Positions 50,730-60,606 of a stretch of 64,000 bases of DNA are shown here, piece by piece. Numbering within the stretch: the stretch's first letter is position 1; the number at the start of each line of letters is the position of its first letter. The stretch is from contig DATJAP010000015.1 in the NCBI GenBank assembly GCA_035516155.1, forward strand, positions 9,718 through 73,717. The letters are read 5' to 3'. This DNA is from JAJYKN01 sp035516155. Its GTDB lineage: Bacteria; Nitrospirota; UBA9217. Both the position numbers and the translations under genes were made by a program. The notes below the pieces were generated by a model. The model saw nothing but the letters and a program-made list of their open reading frames with translations, was not told where the DNA came from and made no database searches.

Positions 50730-52089
50730 ACACATCCATTTTGTCGGCATCGGCGGAATCGGCATGAGCGGCATCGCAGAAGTGCTCCTGAACCTGGGAT
50801 ACCGGGTTTCGGGTTCGGATATGAAGGAATCGGATACCACGGAGCGGCTCAGGAAACTCGGGGGAGAGATATACATCGGGCACCGCCGTGAAAACATGAT
50901 GACGCCTCACGTGGTCGTTCTATCCTCCGCCGTGACGAGCGACAACGTGGAAGTGGTGGCTGCACGGGAGAAGCAGATACCCGTGATACCACGGGCCGAA
51001 ATGCTTGCTGAACTCATGAGGCTCAAGTACGGTGTCGCCATCGCAGGAGCCCACGGAAAGACCACAACGACCTCGATGGTTTCCACGGTGCTCGCGGCGG
51101 GCGGAATCGATCCCACGGTCGTGATCGGCGGAAAGTTGAACAGCCTGGGCACGAACGCAAAACTCGGACAGGGCGAGTTCCTGGTTGCCGAAGCGGATGA
51201 GAGCGACGGAAGCTTTCTCAAGCTCTCGCCCACAATTGCCGTCGTTACAACGATCGACGCCGAGCACCTGGATTACTATAAGGACATCGACGAAATAAAA
51301 GACGCCTTTCTCGCTTTCATTAACAAGGTCCCCTTTTACGGGGTGGCGATCCTCTGTTTGGACCAGCAGCACATCCAGGCGCTTATTCCCCTGATCCAGA
51401 AGCGGTATCAGACCTACGGCATGAGTACCCAGGCCGATTACCAGGCCCGAGATATATCGCTCCGTTCGCTGGGGTCGACGTTCAAGGTGCATCATCATGA
51501 TCAGGACCTTGGCTTGTTCGAGCTTTCGGTGCCCGGCGTGCACAACATCAACAACAGTCTCGCGGCAATTGCCGTTGCCCGCGAATTGGAGATTGACCTC
51601 GAGGTCATCCGGAAGGCGCTCAGGGAATTCAGCGGCGTCCAGCGCCGGTTTCAGATCAAGGGCGAAGCGAAGGGCATCATCGTGGTGGACGATTACGGCC
51701 ATCATCCCACGGAGGTGAAGGCCACTCTCGCCGCAGCCGCGGCAGGCATGGAACGCAGGGTTGTGGTTTTGTTCCAGCCGCACCGGTATACGAGGACCCG
51801 GCATCTGCTTGAGGAATTTTTCATCGCCTTCAACCAGGCGGACAAGCTGATCGTCATGGATATCTATGCGGCAGGTGAGAAACCGATCCCCGGCGTGTCG
51901 GGAGAGGTGCTCTATGAAGGAATCAAGAAGTACGGCCACAAGGACGTCACCTACCTTCCCGACAAGGAAAAAATTGCGGACTATATGGTCGGTGTGCTGA
52001 AGAAGGGCGATCTGGTGATCACGCTGGGTGCCGGCGACGTCTGGAAAATCGGCGAGCAGATTGTGGAGAAACTGAAGCGTGGAAATTAA
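50713..52089 (+). CDS. murC: UDP-N-acetylmuramate-L-alanine ligase MurC
   Basis: A 458-residue Mur ligase adding the first L-alanine. HFVGIGGIGMSGIAEVL at residues 9-25 is the MurC nucleotide fold, and GAHGKTTTTSMV near 113 the ATP loop. ATG 50713 overlaps murG; the longer frame inside murG is rejected. It is also overlapped by murB at its end. Confidence 0.95.
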   Translation: MFKRIKHIHFVGIGGIGMSGIAEVLLNLGYRVSGSDMKESDTTERLRKLGGEIYIGHRRENMMTPHVVVLSSAVTSDNVEVVAAREKQIPVIPRAEMLAELMRLKYGVAIAGAHGKTTTTSMVSTVLAAGGIDPTVVIGGKLNSLGTNAKLGQGEFLVAEADESDGSFLKLSPTIAVVTTIDAEHLDYYKDIDEIKDAFLAFINKVPFYGVAILCLDQQHIQALIPLIQKRYQTYGMSTQADYQARDISLRSLGSTFKVHHHDQDLGLFELSVPGVHNINNSLAAIAVARELEIDLEVIRKALREFSGVQRRFQIKGEAKGIIVVDDYGHHPTEVKATLAAAAAGMERRVVVLFQPHRYTRTRHLLEEFFIAFNQADKLIVMDIYAAGEKPIPGVSGEVLYEGIKKYGHKDVTYLPDKEKIADYMVGVLKKGDLVITLGAGDVWKIGEQIVEKLKRGN

Positions 52090-52987
52090 TAACCTGAAAG
52101 GTGAACTCAAACGGAATGAACCTTTGAGCAAGCACACTTCCTTCGGCATCGGGGGGCCTGCCGATATACTGGTGTATCCTGCGGACCGGGAGGATATCAT
52201 CGCCGTGCTGAAGAACATCAGAAGGCAGGGGATAAACTATTTTATCCTCGGCAGCGGCACGAACCTGCTCGTCCGGGACGGCGGTTTCCGGGGGGCGGCA
52301 ATAAGCTTACAGCGGATGAATACAATCAGGATCGAACGGGAATACCGGTCGATCGGAGGGGCCTTTGCCGTGGTCAGCGTGGAAGCGGGAGCTTCCCTGG
52401 CGAAGCTTCTTTCCTTTGCCGTGAAGGAAGGCCTCGCGGGCATGGAGTTCGCCGCTGGCATTCCGGGCACGCTCGGGGGAGCGATTTGCATGAATGCCGG
52501 AACCGCCTCCGGAGAAATCGGCGATATTATTGAATCGGTGATCATGCTGTCACCCGAGGGGGAACTCATTTCCCGCGGAAGGGAGGAGATGGGATTCGGA
52601 TACCGTACCTCCTTGATGCCGGAAGGGCATATCGTGATCGAAGCGCGGATCGTTCTTCGCCGCGGGGACAAAGACGGGATCCAGGCAAGGGTCAAAGAGC
52701 TCCTGGATAAGAGACATCATCGGCAGCCCTTGGGACTGCCGAACGCAGGCTCGATGTTCAAAAATCCTCGGGAGGAATCGGCGGGAAAACTCATTGAATC
52801 GGCCGGGCTCAAGGGGAGGGCAGTTGGTGATGCACAGGTATCGGAGAAGCACGCAAACTTCATCGTGAACCGTGGCAAGGCTACGGCTACCCAGGTGCTG
52901 GCGCTCATGGATATGGTAATAAAGACGGTCCTTGACGTCCACGGCGTACGGCTTGAGCCGGAGATTAAAATTATCGGAGAAGACTAA
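52079..52987 (+). CDS. murB: UDP-N-acetylenolpyruvoylglucosamine reductase MurB
   Basis: A 302-residue FAD enzyme reducing UDP-GlcNAc-enolpyruvate to UDP-MurNAc. The HTSFGIGGPADILV start, the FAD-binding LGSGTNLLV near residue 57, GIPGTLGGAICMNAG near 126, and the catalytic region LPNAGSMFKNP near 220 are present. It lacks the long insert of E. coli MurB, so it is a type II enzyme. The GTG start overlaps the murC end by 11 bases. Confidence 0.95.
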   Translation: MEINNLKGELKRNEPLSKHTSFGIGGPADILVYPADREDIIAVLKNIRRQGINYFILGSGTNLLVRDGGFRGAAISLQRMNTIRIEREYRSIGGAFAVVSVEAGASLAKLLSFAVKEGLAGMEFAAGIPGTLGGAICMNAGTASGEIGDIIESVIMLSPEGELISRGREEMGFGYRTSLMPEGHIVIEARIVLRRGDKDGIQARVKELLDKRHHRQPLGLPNAGSMFKNPREESAGKLIESAGLKGRAVGDAQVSEKHANFIVNRGKATATQVLALMDMVIKTVLDVHGVRLEPEIKIIGED

Positions 52988-53092
52988 CGGGTCTCCAGCG
53001 TCAAGCGAGTTTCAGACGTTTTCCGAGTTGATAACGGCACTCTTCAGACTCAATGAACTCATAAGACGCCAGGGATTTATAAGGATAAGGTC

Positions 53093-54013
53093 ATGGTGAC
53101 AAACAAAAAAATCGGCGTTCTCCTGGGCGGGCTGTCATCGGAGCGCGAGGTTTCGCTCGCGAGCGGCAACGCGATCCTGAAGGCACTGAGGGACAAGGGG
53201 TATCACCCTGTTGCTGTCGACGTGGGGAGGGACGCTGCGGAACAAATCCGCAAGCACGGCGTTGAACTGGCATTTATCGCGCTTCACGGCCGGTTCGGAG
53301 AAGACGGCGCGATTCAAGGCATGCTTGAGATGATGGGCATTCCCTATACAGGCTCAGGGATTCTCGCGAGCGCTCTCGGCATGAACAAAACCGTTTCAAA
53401 GCAGATATTCCGCTCCCAGGGCTTTCTCGTCGGTCCGTACGAGGTCGTTTATTCGGGCAATGCCGACAAAGTAGCCTCCGTCCTTGAGCAGATCAAGTAT
53501 CCCGTTGTGGTCAAGCCCCATGCAGAGGGCTCGAGCGTGGGGGTGAGCTTGGTTTTTAAAAAAGAGGACGTGGCGCCTGCGGTGGACCTTGCGTTCAAAT
53601 ACGGCAACGAAATCCTGATCGAAAAATTCATCAAGGGCAAGGAAGTGCAGGTCGGCATCCTCGGCAACCGCGCACTCGGTGCTATCGAAATCGTGCCGAA
53701 GCGGGCTTTCTACGACTATGCAGCAAAATATGAGAGGGGCATGTCCGACCACTACTTCCCGGCGCGGATTCCGGAAGACGCGTACGCCCGAACGCTCGAA
53801 GCGGGCCTCGCAGCGCACCGGGCCCTCGGATGCCGGGGGTACAGCAGGGTCGATTTCATTCTTGATGAGAGCGGCGCGGCTTATATCCTCGAAGTGAACA
53901 CGCTTCCGGGCATGACGGCGACGAGTCTGCTGCCGGAGATTGCAAAGGGATCGGGGATTTCCTTCCCCGACCTCGTTGAGGAAATAGTGCGCCTGGCTGC
54001 TGAAGGAACATGA
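53093..54013 (+). CDS. ddl: D-alanine-D-alanine ligase
   Basis: A 306-residue ATP-grasp enzyme. GGLSSEREVSLASG near residue 12, FIALHGRFGEDG near 61, the ATP-binding PVVVKPHAEGSSVG near 140 and EVNTLPGMT near 265 are diagnostic. It makes the D-Ala-D-Ala dipeptide used by MurF. The usual tyrosine in the omega loop (KRAFYDYAAKY) favours D-Ala over D-lactate. Confidence 0.95.
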   Translation: MVTNKKIGVLLGGLSSEREVSLASGNAILKALRDKGYHPVAVDVGRDAAEQIRKHGVELAFIALHGRFGEDGAIQGMLEMMGIPYTGSGILASALGMNKTVSKQIFRSQGFLVGPYEVVYSGNADKVASVLEQIKYPVVVKPHAEGSSVGVSLVFKKEDVAPAVDLAFKYGNEILIEKFIKGKEVQVGILGNRALGAIEIVPKRAFYDYAAKYERGMSDHYFPARIPEDAYARTLEAGLAAHRALGCRGYSRVDFILDESGAAYILEVNTLPGMTATSLLPEIAKGSGISFPDLVEEIVRLAAEGT

Positions 54014-54097
54014 ACAATGATTGCCGTTTAGATGTGCGGATTGCAGGAAACTTGTGATTTCTCATTCCGCCCTCGACAGGCTGGCATCTGATATCGC

Positions 54098-54991
54098 ATG
54101 AGAGACTACAAGAACGTAAAGGTCCCGAAATCGTACCGCGGCGAAGCAAAGAGGACAACCGTGAAGCGGGTCGTTGCAGACCGGGCCGCTTGGCCGCGAA
54201 AAAGAGCAGCGGGACTCACGAACATCCTCCTGAAAGTCATGATCGTTCTCCTGATTGCGGCAGGAGGGGTCCTGGCATGGCAGGTTTATCGAGTAGTCAT
54301 ACATGCCGATCTTTTCGTCATTTCTGGCGTTGATATTAAGGGAGTAAAGATGCTCAGTGATCGAGACCTGAAGGATATCGTCGGCGTCTTTACGGGACAG
54401 AACATATTCCGTGTAGACCTTTCGGCAGCGGTAAAACGCACCGAAGGAAACCCCTGGGTCAAGGAGGCCCGGATTTACCGTCGGCTGCCGAACCGCATAA
54501 CCATGGTCTTTACTGAACGCACGCCGACCTTCCTTCTCGATACGGGCACGGCACGCTATCTGATGGATGGTCAGGGTGTCGTCATTGAGCGGCTTGCCAA
54601 GGAGCAGGCTTCGGTATGGCCGCTTCCTGTTATCGCGATCCGGGACTATCGCGCCCATCCCGGTGAAGAGGTGACCGCGGAGGGCCTGCCCGGCGCAATA
54701 GAGCTTATCGCCGAGATTTCGGCACGGGGCGGCTGGCAGTTGCCCGACGTGACGGTGAAGGCCGACTCTCCCGAAATGATCTCGGTGCTCTATGGAGGCT
54801 GTCAATTCAAAATCGGCAGCGGCCGCTATGGCGAGAAGCTTCGCAGGCTTGCCGAAGTCATGGCGGATGTGAATCAACGCGGCGTAGATATCGCCTATGT
54901 GGACCTCCGTCCCGAGCGGCAGGCAGCGGTGATGGTGGAGAAAATGCAGTCCAAAGCACAAAGTTCAGAGCACAAAGTGAAGAGACGGTAA
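54098..54991 (+). CDS. ftsQ: Cell division protein FtsQ
   Basis: A 297-residue bitopic membrane protein: a long basic cytoplasmic tail, one membrane helix (about residues 47-68), a POTRA domain (SGVDIKGVKMLSDRDLKDI at 76-94), and a beta domain. It recruits FtsB/FtsL to the septum. The position between ddl and ftsA is standard. Confidence 0.92.
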   Translation: MRDYKNVKVPKSYRGEAKRTTVKRVVADRAAWPRKRAAGLTNILLKVMIVLLIAAGGVLAWQVYRVVIHADLFVISGVDIKGVKMLSDRDLKDIVGVFTGQNIFRVDLSAAVKRTEGNPWVKEARIYRRLPNRITMVFTERTPTFLLDTGTARYLMDGQGVVIERLAKEQASVWPLPVIAIRDYRAHPGEEVTAEGLPGAIELIAEISARGGWQLPDVTVKADSPEMISVLYGGCQFKIGSGRYGEKLRRLAEVMADVNQRGVDIAYVDLRPERQAAVMVEKMQSKAQSSEHKVKRR

Positions 54992-55053
54992 TGCTGCAAC
55001 TTCCTTGTCCATTGAGCTCTGTACTTTGAACTTGTTTCATTCGGGGGTGTGCC

Positions 55054-56277
55054 GTGGCGAAAAAAAAGCCGGATAATGTGCTCATCGGTCTTGATCTCGG
55101 AACGACCAAGGTTTGCGCCATTGTGGGAGAGGTAAAGGACGGTGGACAGGTGGACATCATTGGGATCGGCATTAGCCCCTCCCATGGTTTGAAAAAGGGG
55201 GTCGTCGTCAATATCGACAGCACGGTGGAGTCGATCAAGAAAGCGGTCCAGGAGGCGGAGCTCATGGCGGGTGTCGAGATCAACTCGGTGTTCGTGGGGA
55301 TCTCCGGCGGCCACATCAAGGGCATAAACTCCCGCGGCGTGGCTGCAATCAAAAACAGGGAAGTGGGGCCGGCTGATGTGGCTCGGGCGATCGACGGAGC
55401 AAGGGCGGTGAACTTCCCGGCGGATCAGCAGATCCTCCATGTTCTGCCCCAGGAATTCATCATCGACGATCAGGATGGCATCAAGGATCCCCTCGGCATG
55501 TCGGGAATACGGCTCGATGTGAAAGTCCACATCATTACCGGCGCTGTTACGGCCATCCAGAACATCGTCAAAAGCTGCTCACGCGCCGGCCTGCACGTAA
55601 ACGACCTCGTGCTCCAGCCGCTGGCATCGAGCAGGGCCGTCCTTACCGCCGAAGAACAGGATCTCGGCGTTGTGGTTGTCGATATAGGCGGAGGCACGAC
55701 GGACCTGGCTTTTTTCCTCGAAGGCAGTATGTGGCACACCGAGGTGCTGCCCATCGGGGGCAACCACTTGACGAACGATATCGCGATTGGATTGCGCACG
55801 CCCGCTTCGGAGGCTGAAAAGATCAAGATTAAATACGGCTGCGCTCTGTCATCTCTCGTGAAGCATGAAGAGACCCTTGATGTTCCGAGCGTCGGCGGCA
55901 GGCCGCCGCGGCTTCTCTCTCGCCAGATACTGTGCGAGATCATCGAACCACGCGTCGAGGAGCTTTTTGGCATGGTGCAGCAGCGCCTGAAGAAAACGGG
56001 TTTCGAGGACATGTTTGCATCCGGTGTTGTGCTTACCGGCGGAACGGCCCTTATGGAAGGCGTCCAGGACGCCGCCGAGCGGTATCTCGGGCTTCCGATA
56101 AGGAAGGGCACGCCACGGAACATCGGCGGCCTGATGGATGTCGTGAATAGCCCCATCTATGCTACGGGTGTGGGCCTCGTGATCTATGGCGCCGAGAACC
56201 GGCAGGAATCACCGCGCAAGTTCAGGAGCGGGGGGACGGCAAGCCGCTTCTGGAAATGGCTGGGAGAATATATTTAG
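55054..56277 (+). CDS. ftsA: Cell division protein FtsA
   Basis: A 407-residue actin-like ATPase tethering FtsZ to the membrane. GLDLGTTKVCAIVGEV near residue 10, the inserted 1C domain, DIGGGTTDLAFF near 210 and a GGTALMEGV loop near 330 are present. The C-terminal SRFWKWLGEYI is an amphipathic membrane-targeting helix. The start is GTG, preceded by GGGGGTG. Confidence 0.96.
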   Translation: MAKKKPDNVLIGLDLGTTKVCAIVGEVKDGGQVDIIGIGISPSHGLKKGVVVNIDSTVESIKKAVQEAELMAGVEINSVFVGISGGHIKGINSRGVAAIKNREVGPADVARAIDGARAVNFPADQQILHVLPQEFIIDDQDGIKDPLGMSGIRLDVKVHIITGAVTAIQNIVKSCSRAGLHVNDLVLQPLASSRAVLTAEEQDLGVVVVDIGGGTTDLAFFLEGSMWHTEVLPIGGNHLTNDIAIGLRTPASEAEKIKIKYGCALSSLVKHEETLDVPSVGGRPPRLLSRQILCEIIEPRVEELFGMVQQRLKKTGFEDMFASGVVLTGGTALMEGVQDAAERYLGLPIRKGTPRNIGGLMDVVNSPIYATGVGLVIYGAENRQESPRKFRSGGTASRFWKWLGEYI

Positions 56278-56394
56278 AGCCTGTAGGGTAAATTGAGTCC
56301 ATCGAGTCAAACGCAACGAACTCGAGAAACTCAAGGAAATCTATAGACTCTATGAACGCTTATAGCTTTCCGGGTTTTCCGGAGCGGAGGTGAT

Positions 56395-57621
56395 ATGGAC
56401 GATCGTCTCGATTTCGAGTTTCAGGATATCATGGAGTTCGTTGCCAAGACACACGATGCGGAAAATAAAACTGAACCGGGCGAGGAGAGGAGGATACACG
56501 GGATGTTCCAGTTCGAGGAAGAGAGGCTGCCCGCTGTCATCAAGGTGATCGGAGTGGGTGGTGGCGGCAGCAATGCGGTAAGCACCATGTTCCAATCCGA
56601 CATCAAAGGGGTGCAGTTCGTTGTTGCGAACACCGACATGCAGGCCCTCGAGCTCGCGCGAGCACCGATCAAGCTCCAGATCGGCTCCAAGCTCACCTGC
56701 GGCCGGGGCGCGGGAGCGAATCCCGAAATCGGCCGAAACGCGGCGCTCGAGGACGCCGAGAAGATCAAGGCTGTGATTGCGGGAGCCGACATGATCTTCA
56801 TCACGGCAGGCATGGGCGGTGGTACTGGCACAGGCGCCGCGCCGGTCATCGCGAGCATCGCGCGGGAGGTGGGCGCCCTTGCGGTGGGCGTCGTTACCAA
56901 GCCCTTCAGCTTCGAGGGCGTGACGCGGATGCATAAGGCCGAAGAAGGTATCAATGAGCTGAAGAAGAGCGTGGACGCCCTGATCGTGATTCCCAACGAG
57001 CGGCTTCTGAACCTCGCCGAAAAGAAGACGACGCTTCTCGATTCATTCAAGCTCGCAGACGGCGTGCTCGGTCAGGCCGTGAAAGGAATCTCCGATGTCG
57101 TCATGGTCCCCGGATACGTGAACGTCGATTTCGCCGACGTAAAAACCGTCATGGCGAGCCGCGGCAGGGCGGTCATGGGGACAGGGATCGGGCGGGGCGA
57201 GGGCCGGGCCATCGATGCGGCGCAGAAGGCGATCGCGAGCCCGTTGCTTGAGGATGGCTCCATTAAGGGCGCCCGCGGCGTGCTGATCAACGTCACCGGC
57301 GGGAACGACCTGGGCATCTACGAACTGAACGAGGCCACGGCGATCATCAAGGAAGAGGTGGACCCGGGCGCGAACATCATCTTCGGAGCCGTGATCAACC
57401 CGGTCATGAGTGAAGAGGTGATCGTCACGGTGATCGCCACGGGCTTCGACGAAGCGGGGATCCGGGAGCGCGTGAAGCGGCCGGCGAGCCTCAAGGAGTT
57501 CATGAAGGTCGTGGAAAAGCCGAAGCGAAAGCAGGAAGCTTTCGACTTCAAGAACGAGGCCCTCGGTATCGACAACGAGGACCTCGACCGGCCGACGTTC
57601 CTCAGGCGGCAAGCGGATTAG
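56395..57621 (+). CDS. ftsZ: Cell division protein FtsZ
   Basis: A 408-residue tubulin-like GTPase forming the Z ring. The T4 loop GGGTGTG lies at residues 141-147, and the T7-type region follows in DFADVKTVM. The C-terminal tail DLDRPTFLRRQAD binds FtsA. The start at 56395 has GGAGGTGAT directly upstream and adds about 36 residues before MFQFEEERLP, where shorter FtsZ proteins begin; that inner ATG (56503) also has AGGAGG nine bases upstream. Confidence 0.97.
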   Translation: MDDRLDFEFQDIMEFVAKTHDAENKTEPGEERRIHGMFQFEEERLPAVIKVIGVGGGGSNAVSTMFQSDIKGVQFVVANTDMQALELARAPIKLQIGSKLTCGRGAGANPEIGRNAALEDAEKIKAVIAGADMIFITAGMGGGTGTGAAPVIASIAREVGALAVGVVTKPFSFEGVTRMHKAEEGINELKKSVDALIVIPNERLLNLAEKKTTLLDSFKLADGVLGQAVKGISDVVMVPGYVNVDFADVKTVMASRGRAVMGTGIGRGEGRAIDAAQKAIASPLLEDGSIKGARGVLINVTGGNDLGIYELNEATAIIKEEVDPGANIIFGAVINPVMSEEVIVTVIATGFDEAGIRERVKRPASLKEFMKVVEKPKRKQEAFDFKNEALGIDNEDLDRPTFLRRQAD

Positions 57622-57876
57622 TTACAGAAGAATCAAATTTATCTCTAAATTGGAAAGATTCACCGTGCAAATCCCAGAAACCCGGAGCAGGGCAAAGAAG
57701 TTTTAAAAATGTCACTTGCTCTTTATAGCATTTTTCTCTTCGATCTCTGCGGCTGTTTCGTGTTCGCCTTATCCGAATGAGGGGTATAAAAAAACCGGAG
57801 AGAGAAGGCTGCAGAAACGCCTGCCGCGCCAGCTATCCTGTGGTTTACGAACCAACGGGGACTGTTCAGTTCCCGA

Positions 57877-58268
57877 TTAGATGCGGTGTTGTTGATCTTC
57901 ATGCCGCGACGCATCACGCGTTCCGGTTCGTTCCGGAGTGCCCCCCTGATTTCTGCATTTTTTCGAGAGACTTCTCCATGCCGAGACGGGTATGGGAAAA
58001 GCAGAGCGCTTCGGGTTTTCTTCTTTTTTCACGAGGTTCATGACTTCGCACCGCCAGCAGTTCTGCAGTTTTTGAGCGAAGGTTCCCTGAATCCTGCCTC
58101 CGCAGAGAGAACCCGCTATTGCCCAGCAGGCTCTTCCGGCATTTTCTCCTCCATGGACTCCGTCAAGCGTCTGCAGGGTTGTCACAGGGCAGATGCCGAA
58201 TTCCGCTGCTTTATGTCCGCCCGTTGGCGGCCGCACTTTTTGTATTCCCAGCAATTCATCTTTTTCAT
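57877..58268 (-). pseudogene. Two-CW domain protein, frameshifted
   Basis: Starts MKKMNCWEYKKCGR behind GGAG, then needs a one-base frame change near 58230 to continue with TGGHKAAEFGICPVTTL and NAGRACWAIAGSLCGGRIQG and the CWRC pair, the cysteine-tryptophan signature of two-CW domain proteins in Nitrospirota and Desulfobacterota. Without the frameshift the product would be about 130 residues. The family's role is unknown; the cysteines may bind metal. It may also be a sequencing error. Confidence 0.65.
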
Positions 58269-58353
58269 GCAATCTCCGCAAATCCTTTTTTTGCCTTGTC
58301 GGCGTCGCGTTTTAGCAGGTGGTCCTGGACGCACCATGAATATTCAACAGTCG

Positions 58354-58602
58354 TTAGACTTTAGAAAGCAGGCTCTCTTGAAAGGATTCCTTCCCGCAGG
58401 CTTTTACACCTGGCTTGCGGTCAGGGTTCGTTAGTGCAACAGGGCAGATTCCGAGATCGGCTGCCTTAGGAGCGCCCGGCTCCCGGCCTCAGTCGATAAA
58501 CTCCCAGCAGCACAGTTTCGGCCTTTCTTGCTTGACGACCGATGCGGCATCTTTTCCTGTTCGCCCCTGGGTACACCCTCCCTCTGTCGCCCAGCCTTCT
58601 TA
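58354..58602 (-). pseudogene. Second two-CW domain fragment with an in-frame TGA
   Basis: The frame reads KLCCWEFID, then TGA (58491-58489) where the family has cysteine, then GREPGAPKAADLGICPVALT and on to a normal stop at 58354. No start codon is found before the upstream stop at 58602. It duplicates the first half of the two-CW domain of the neighbour. A decayed tandem copy is the simplest reading. Confidence 0.55.
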
Positions 58603-58708
58603 ATTTATGCATTCCTGCAACATACTGTTTTGCCGTGTGGAAAGTCAATCTGGACATAACACTCGACATTCTTTGATAACCGGAATTTGAGCAGAAAGAA
58701 CCGGGAAA

Positions 58709-59446
58709 TCAGCGGTTCATTCGCGTTCTTTCGACGGAACTCAGTATTCCTCTTAGGATTTTGACGTCCCTGCCTTCCAGCCGCGATCTGCCGAACATCT
58801 GCCGAAGAGAGAACATGATCCGTTCGGGATGGCCTTGTTCGAGGAAGCCGATTGCCAGAAGGGTTTCCTGCAGATGACGATAAAAGTCCTCGAGCTCGTC
58901 AGCCGAGGCAAGCTTCGCAGCTGAGGGGCGGCTGCCTGCTGCAACAGCGCAAAAAAACTCATAGGCAACCACCATGACCGCATGTGAGAGGTTCAAGGAA
59001 GGAAAGGAGGGAGAGGAAGGAATGGCTATGATTTCATGACACAGCGATAGATCCCGCATATCCAGTCCGTTCACCTCGTTACCGAATACAACGGCGACGC
59101 TGTTTTTTGCCAGCAACGGCACTATTGCTTCAGCAGCGTCGTGAGGAGTCCGGATGTTCTTTCGCAGTCTGCCGGGATGACGCGATGTTCCGACGACGAG
59201 GTGCTGGCCGGTAATAGCATCGGCGAGCGAAGCAGCAACGACTGCCTTTTCTAATATTTCATCGGCGCCCGCGGCGAGTTTACTGGCATCGTTGTTCTTG
59301 TCTTGCGGGGGATTCACGAGCACCAGCCTTTTCATGCCCATGTTCATCATGCACCGCGCCGTCGCGCCGATGTTCGCCGGTGTCCGGGTGCCGACAAGAA
59401 TGATACTGATGTTATTGAGAGGTGGTGGCGGCATACCGTTAGTCAT
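58709..59446 (-). CDS. TrmJ/SpoU-type RNA 2'-O-methyltransferase
   Basis: A 245-residue SPOUT enzyme. IILVGTRTPANIGATARCM near residue 16, VVFGNEVNGLD near 120 and the knot region IPSSPSFPSLNLSHAVMVVA near 145-164 place it with TrmJ-like enzymes, which methylate tRNA position 32. The usual RE of the motif-2 region is NEV here. ATG 59446 is one possible start; ATG 59434 is another. There is no strong binding site. Confidence 0.85.
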   Translation of the reverse strand: MTNGMPPPPLNNISIILVGTRTPANIGATARCMMNMGMKRLVLVNPPQDKNNDASKLAAGADEILEKAVVAASLADAITGQHLVVGTSRHPGRLRKNIRTPHDAAEAIVPLLAKNSVAVVFGNEVNGLDMRDLSLCHEIIAIPSSPSFPSLNLSHAVMVVAYEFFCAVAAGSRPSAAKLASADELEDFYRHLQETLLAIGFLEQGHPERIMFSLRQMFGRSRLEGRDVKILRGILSSVERTRMNR

Positions 59447-59727
59447 TGAGGGATCAAAATATTCTCGACAGGCGAAGAGAATGACGAAGCTTTGTAACGA
59501 ATGAACGGAACAGGTCAAAAGATACGAATTAAGCCCGTGTGTTCTTTGAAGTACGACAAGCCGAATTTGTTCTGCAGACGTGCGCTGAATTATTATAATG
59601 GATGATCTGCCCGCCTTCAAGATAATCTTTGGCCGGTTTGCGCCGACAGGCCGAATTGTCCGCCTGACCCGTAAATGGTTTTGCATGATTGACAAATTTT
59701 TTCGGGACTGGTACAGTAGCGCCAACG

Positions 59728-60507
59728 ATGAGCATGATCGCAATTTCCCTTCAATCCGGCAGCAATGGAAACTGCATTTACGTCGAGACCTCGGGCGTCA
59801 AGCTTCTTTTCGATGCGGGAATCACGGGGACGCAGACAGAAGAACGGCTCGCCGCGCAAGGCCGCAACGTCCGTGATGTCGATGCTGTAATCATCTCCCA
59901 CGACCATTCCGACCACATCCGCCATGCCGGCGTACTGCAGCGGAAATATGGCCTTCCGGTTTATGCAACGGCCGCCACGCTTGCCGCGGCGTCCTCTCGG
60001 TGTGCGCTCGGGAAAATGACCGACATCCGCCACTTTCGGTCCCACGACAAGCTCCGGTTCGGCGACGTGATCGTGCACGCCATCCCCACGCCCCACGACG
60101 GCGCTGACGGGGCCGTCTTCGTGGTCGAGGCTTGCGGGAAGCGGCTCGGGATCTTGACGGACCTGGGCCATGTGTTCAAGGATCTCATTCACCTGGTCGC
60201 CTCGCTCGACGCCGTGTTTCTCGAAAGCAACTATGACCCCGAAATGCTCGCGCATGGTCCCTATCCCGCGTATCTTAAGCAGCGCATCAAGGGTCCGCAT
60301 GGCCACATTTCGAATTTCGAGTCTGCCGAGATCCTGCTTCGCGCATCAGCGGAAAAGCGCCTTCAATGGGCCTGCCTTGCCCACCTTTCCGAACAGAACA
60401 ACCATCCCGACGTTGCTCTCCGGACCCACCGTGAGGCCATGGAAGGAACGTTGCCCCTCTTCATAGCCGACCGCCATCGAGCGTCGGATATCTTGATTGT
60501 TTCATAA
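59728..60507 (+). CDS. Metallo-beta-lactamase-fold hydrolase (YycJ-like)
   Basis: A 259-residue MBL-fold protein. HDHSDH at about residues 56-61, the LTDLGHV region near 150 and ESNYDPEMLAHGPYP near 170 match the YycJ/WalJ group, thought to act as an exonuclease in DNA repair. It may need two metal ions. ATG 59728 gives the family N-terminus; the upstream frame does not match. Confidence 0.88.
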   Translation: MSMIAISLQSGSNGNCIYVETSGVKLLFDAGITGTQTEERLAAQGRNVRDVDAVIISHDHSDHIRHAGVLQRKYGLPVYATAATLAAASSRCALGKMTDIRHFRSHDKLRFGDVIVHAIPTPHDGADGAVFVVEACGKRLGILTDLGHVFKDLIHLVASLDAVFLESNYDPEMLAHGPYPAYLKQRIKGPHGHISNFESAEILLRASAEKRLQWACLAHLSEQNNHPDVALRTHREAMEGTLPLFIADRHRASDILIVS

Positions 60508-60606
60508 TGCTTGTGGAATAACTCATAACTCGGGCTGGCCGCGCGGACGTGCGCGTGGCTGATCGGGGGTGTCTTTCACCCTCAGGGAAAGGAAATGCGG
60601 GGAAGA

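Noticed and set aside
50920..52218. 432-codon minus-strand frame opposite murC
   Set aside because: Antisense shadow of murC and murB, with no family similarity of its own.
58489..58491. TGA at a conserved cysteine as a selenocysteine codon
   Set aside because: No start codon for the frame, a frameshifted neighbour copy, and the nearby hairpin lacks the usual apical GU; listed as a testable alternative, not annotated as coding.
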